From contig CAMPJQ010000128.1 in NCBI GenBank assembly GCA_946886925.1, positions 1 through 7,372 on the forward strand: DNA of 7,372 bases. The letters run 5' to 3'. The notes below the pieces were generated by a model. The model saw only the letters and a list, made by a program, of their open reading frames with translations, did no database searches and was not told the origin of the DNA. The position numbers and the translations under genes were made by a program. This DNA comes from an uncultured Terrimonas sp. (GTDB lineage: Bacteria > Bacteroidota > Bacteroidia > Chitinophagales > Chitinophagaceae). Positions 6,730 to 7,372 of the stretch are shown piece by piece. Within the stretch, counting starts at the first letter, position 1; each line of letters opens with the position of its first letter.

Positions 6730-7372
6730 TCATCTGCTCTGCAGGGAAACCGCTGCGGCAGTTTGTTCGTCTACTACCCGGCCTGCAGTGATAAACCTTT
6801 TGTGCCAGTAACTGTCGTTCAAATTGCTGATCATTACTCCACTTGAAGAGGAAGCATGCACAAATTGATTATCCAGCAGGTAAATGCCAACATGGCTCAC
6901 ACCACGTCCGCGGGTATTAAAAAAAACAAGGTCGCCCTCCCTGAGTTCATCCTCATCCACAACAGCACTGGATGCTTTTTGCTCACGCGCAGTTCGCGGA
7001 ATTTCCAGTCCGTAAATCACCGACATTAATGTTTGCGTAAAAGCAGAACAATCTACTCCCTTTTGTGTGGAACCTCCCATACGGTAAGGTGTGCCCCACC
7101 AGCTTTCAATAAATTTGTACAGATCCCTGTTCGCCAGGCGCTCAACTTCCACATTCATTTTTATGGCATACTTAAATTGCAGCGGCCCGCCCTGTTCAAT
7201 ATTAAAAGCAGGGAACATATATGGCCGGGATGATTTATAATTTTCCGGCATGTGTGGAACTGCTTCATCACTGCGCCCGGTAGCAGGAGACGGATCGCTG
7301 CCAATAGCAATATCATTAAGGAACTTTGGAGATGTATGCTTTGTATTATCACGGGAAGCCCCATGCGAAGAC
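6730..7372 (-). CDS. NlpC/P60 cysteine peptidase, 5'-truncated by the window edge
   Basis: The C-terminal domain is NlpC/P60, the family of papain-like cysteine peptidases that usually cut bonds within peptidoglycan stem peptides. Numbering from the Met encoded at 7249-7251, the catalytic Cys is C68 in GVDCSAF, the His is H120 in VSHVGIY, and the third polar residue is H132 in FVHASSSSGV. The lead-in WWGTPYRMGG and the GDLVFFN segment also fit the family. The frame stays open from 7252 to the right edge, adding about 40 residues including NTKHTSPKFLNDI, so the first visible Met is probably internal and the true start lies outside. A full protein of roughly 240 or more residues with an export signal is expected but not seen. 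The gene ends 30 bp from the convergent M1 peptidase gene. The catalytic domain appears intact. Confidence 0.9.
   Translation of the reverse strand, partial: SSHGASRDNTKHTSPKFLNDIAIGSDPSPATGRSDEAVPHMPENYKSSRPYMFPAFNIEQGGPLQFKYAIKMNVEVERLANRDLYKFIESWWGTPYRMGGSTQKGVDCSAFTQTLMSVIYGLEIPRTAREQKASSAVVDEDELREGDLVFFNTRGRGVSHVGIYLLDNQFVHASSSSGVMISNLNDSYWHKRFITAGRVVDEQTAAAVSLQSR

Noticed and set aside
7161..7364. 67-codon minus-strand frame near the right edge
   Set aside because: It overlaps the NlpC/P60 gene in another frame, and the NlpC/P60 frame is itself open across this stretch.

Overview
The window looks like chromosomal DNA from a Bacteroidota bacterium, probably of the Chitinophagaceae type (Chitinophaga/Niastella relatives). 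The reasons are moderate GC, coding regions with little or no Shine-Dalgarno signal, secreted proteins ending their signal peptides in A-Q, a short lipobox lipoprotein signal, and a compact secreted M1 metallopeptidase. The placement is inferred from style and family resemblance; there is no rRNA or marker gene here.

Layout. A leftward (minus-strand) block fills 14-4977. In order of transcription it holds a lipoprotein that resembles peptide-binding proteins of ABC transporters (3301-4977), a large secreted protein of unknown function with a C-terminal beta-sandwich resembling carbohydrate-enzyme domains (563-3235), and a small secreted protein of unknown function (14-550). The last two are 12 bp apart and almost certainly cotranscribed. 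The first two are separated by 65 bp, which contains a 16-codon mini-ORF whose stop overlaps the next start (ATGA). To the right of a 63-bp divergent intergenic region, a plus-strand gene (5041-6699) encodes a secreted M1-family zinc metallopeptidase with all catalytic residues intact. Convergent with it, 30 bp away, is the C-terminal part of an NlpC/P60 cysteine peptidase (6730 to the right edge), whose N-terminus lies outside the window.

How the genes may work together. Three of the five genes act on peptides or cell-wall peptides: a peptide-binding lipoprotein, an exported aminopeptidase-like enzyme and an NlpC/P60 enzyme. All five products appear exported; for the NlpC/P60 protein this is inferred from its family, because its N-terminus is missing. 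A peptide- or glycopeptide-scavenging role in the envelope is a reasonable guess, but no permease, regulator or SusC/D pair is present to confirm it.

The least ordinary signal is at the divergent junction. The signal-peptide coding regions of both flanking genes are built partly from short tandem repeats: a 7-nt unit in the lipoprotein gene and a 14-nt (2 x 7) unit in the peptidase gene. The lipoprotein gene also carries a perfect 10-bp inverted repeat there. No unit is a multiple of three, so copy-number change would shift the reading frame. No tRNA, rRNA, CRISPR array, insertion sequence or prophage feature was seen.
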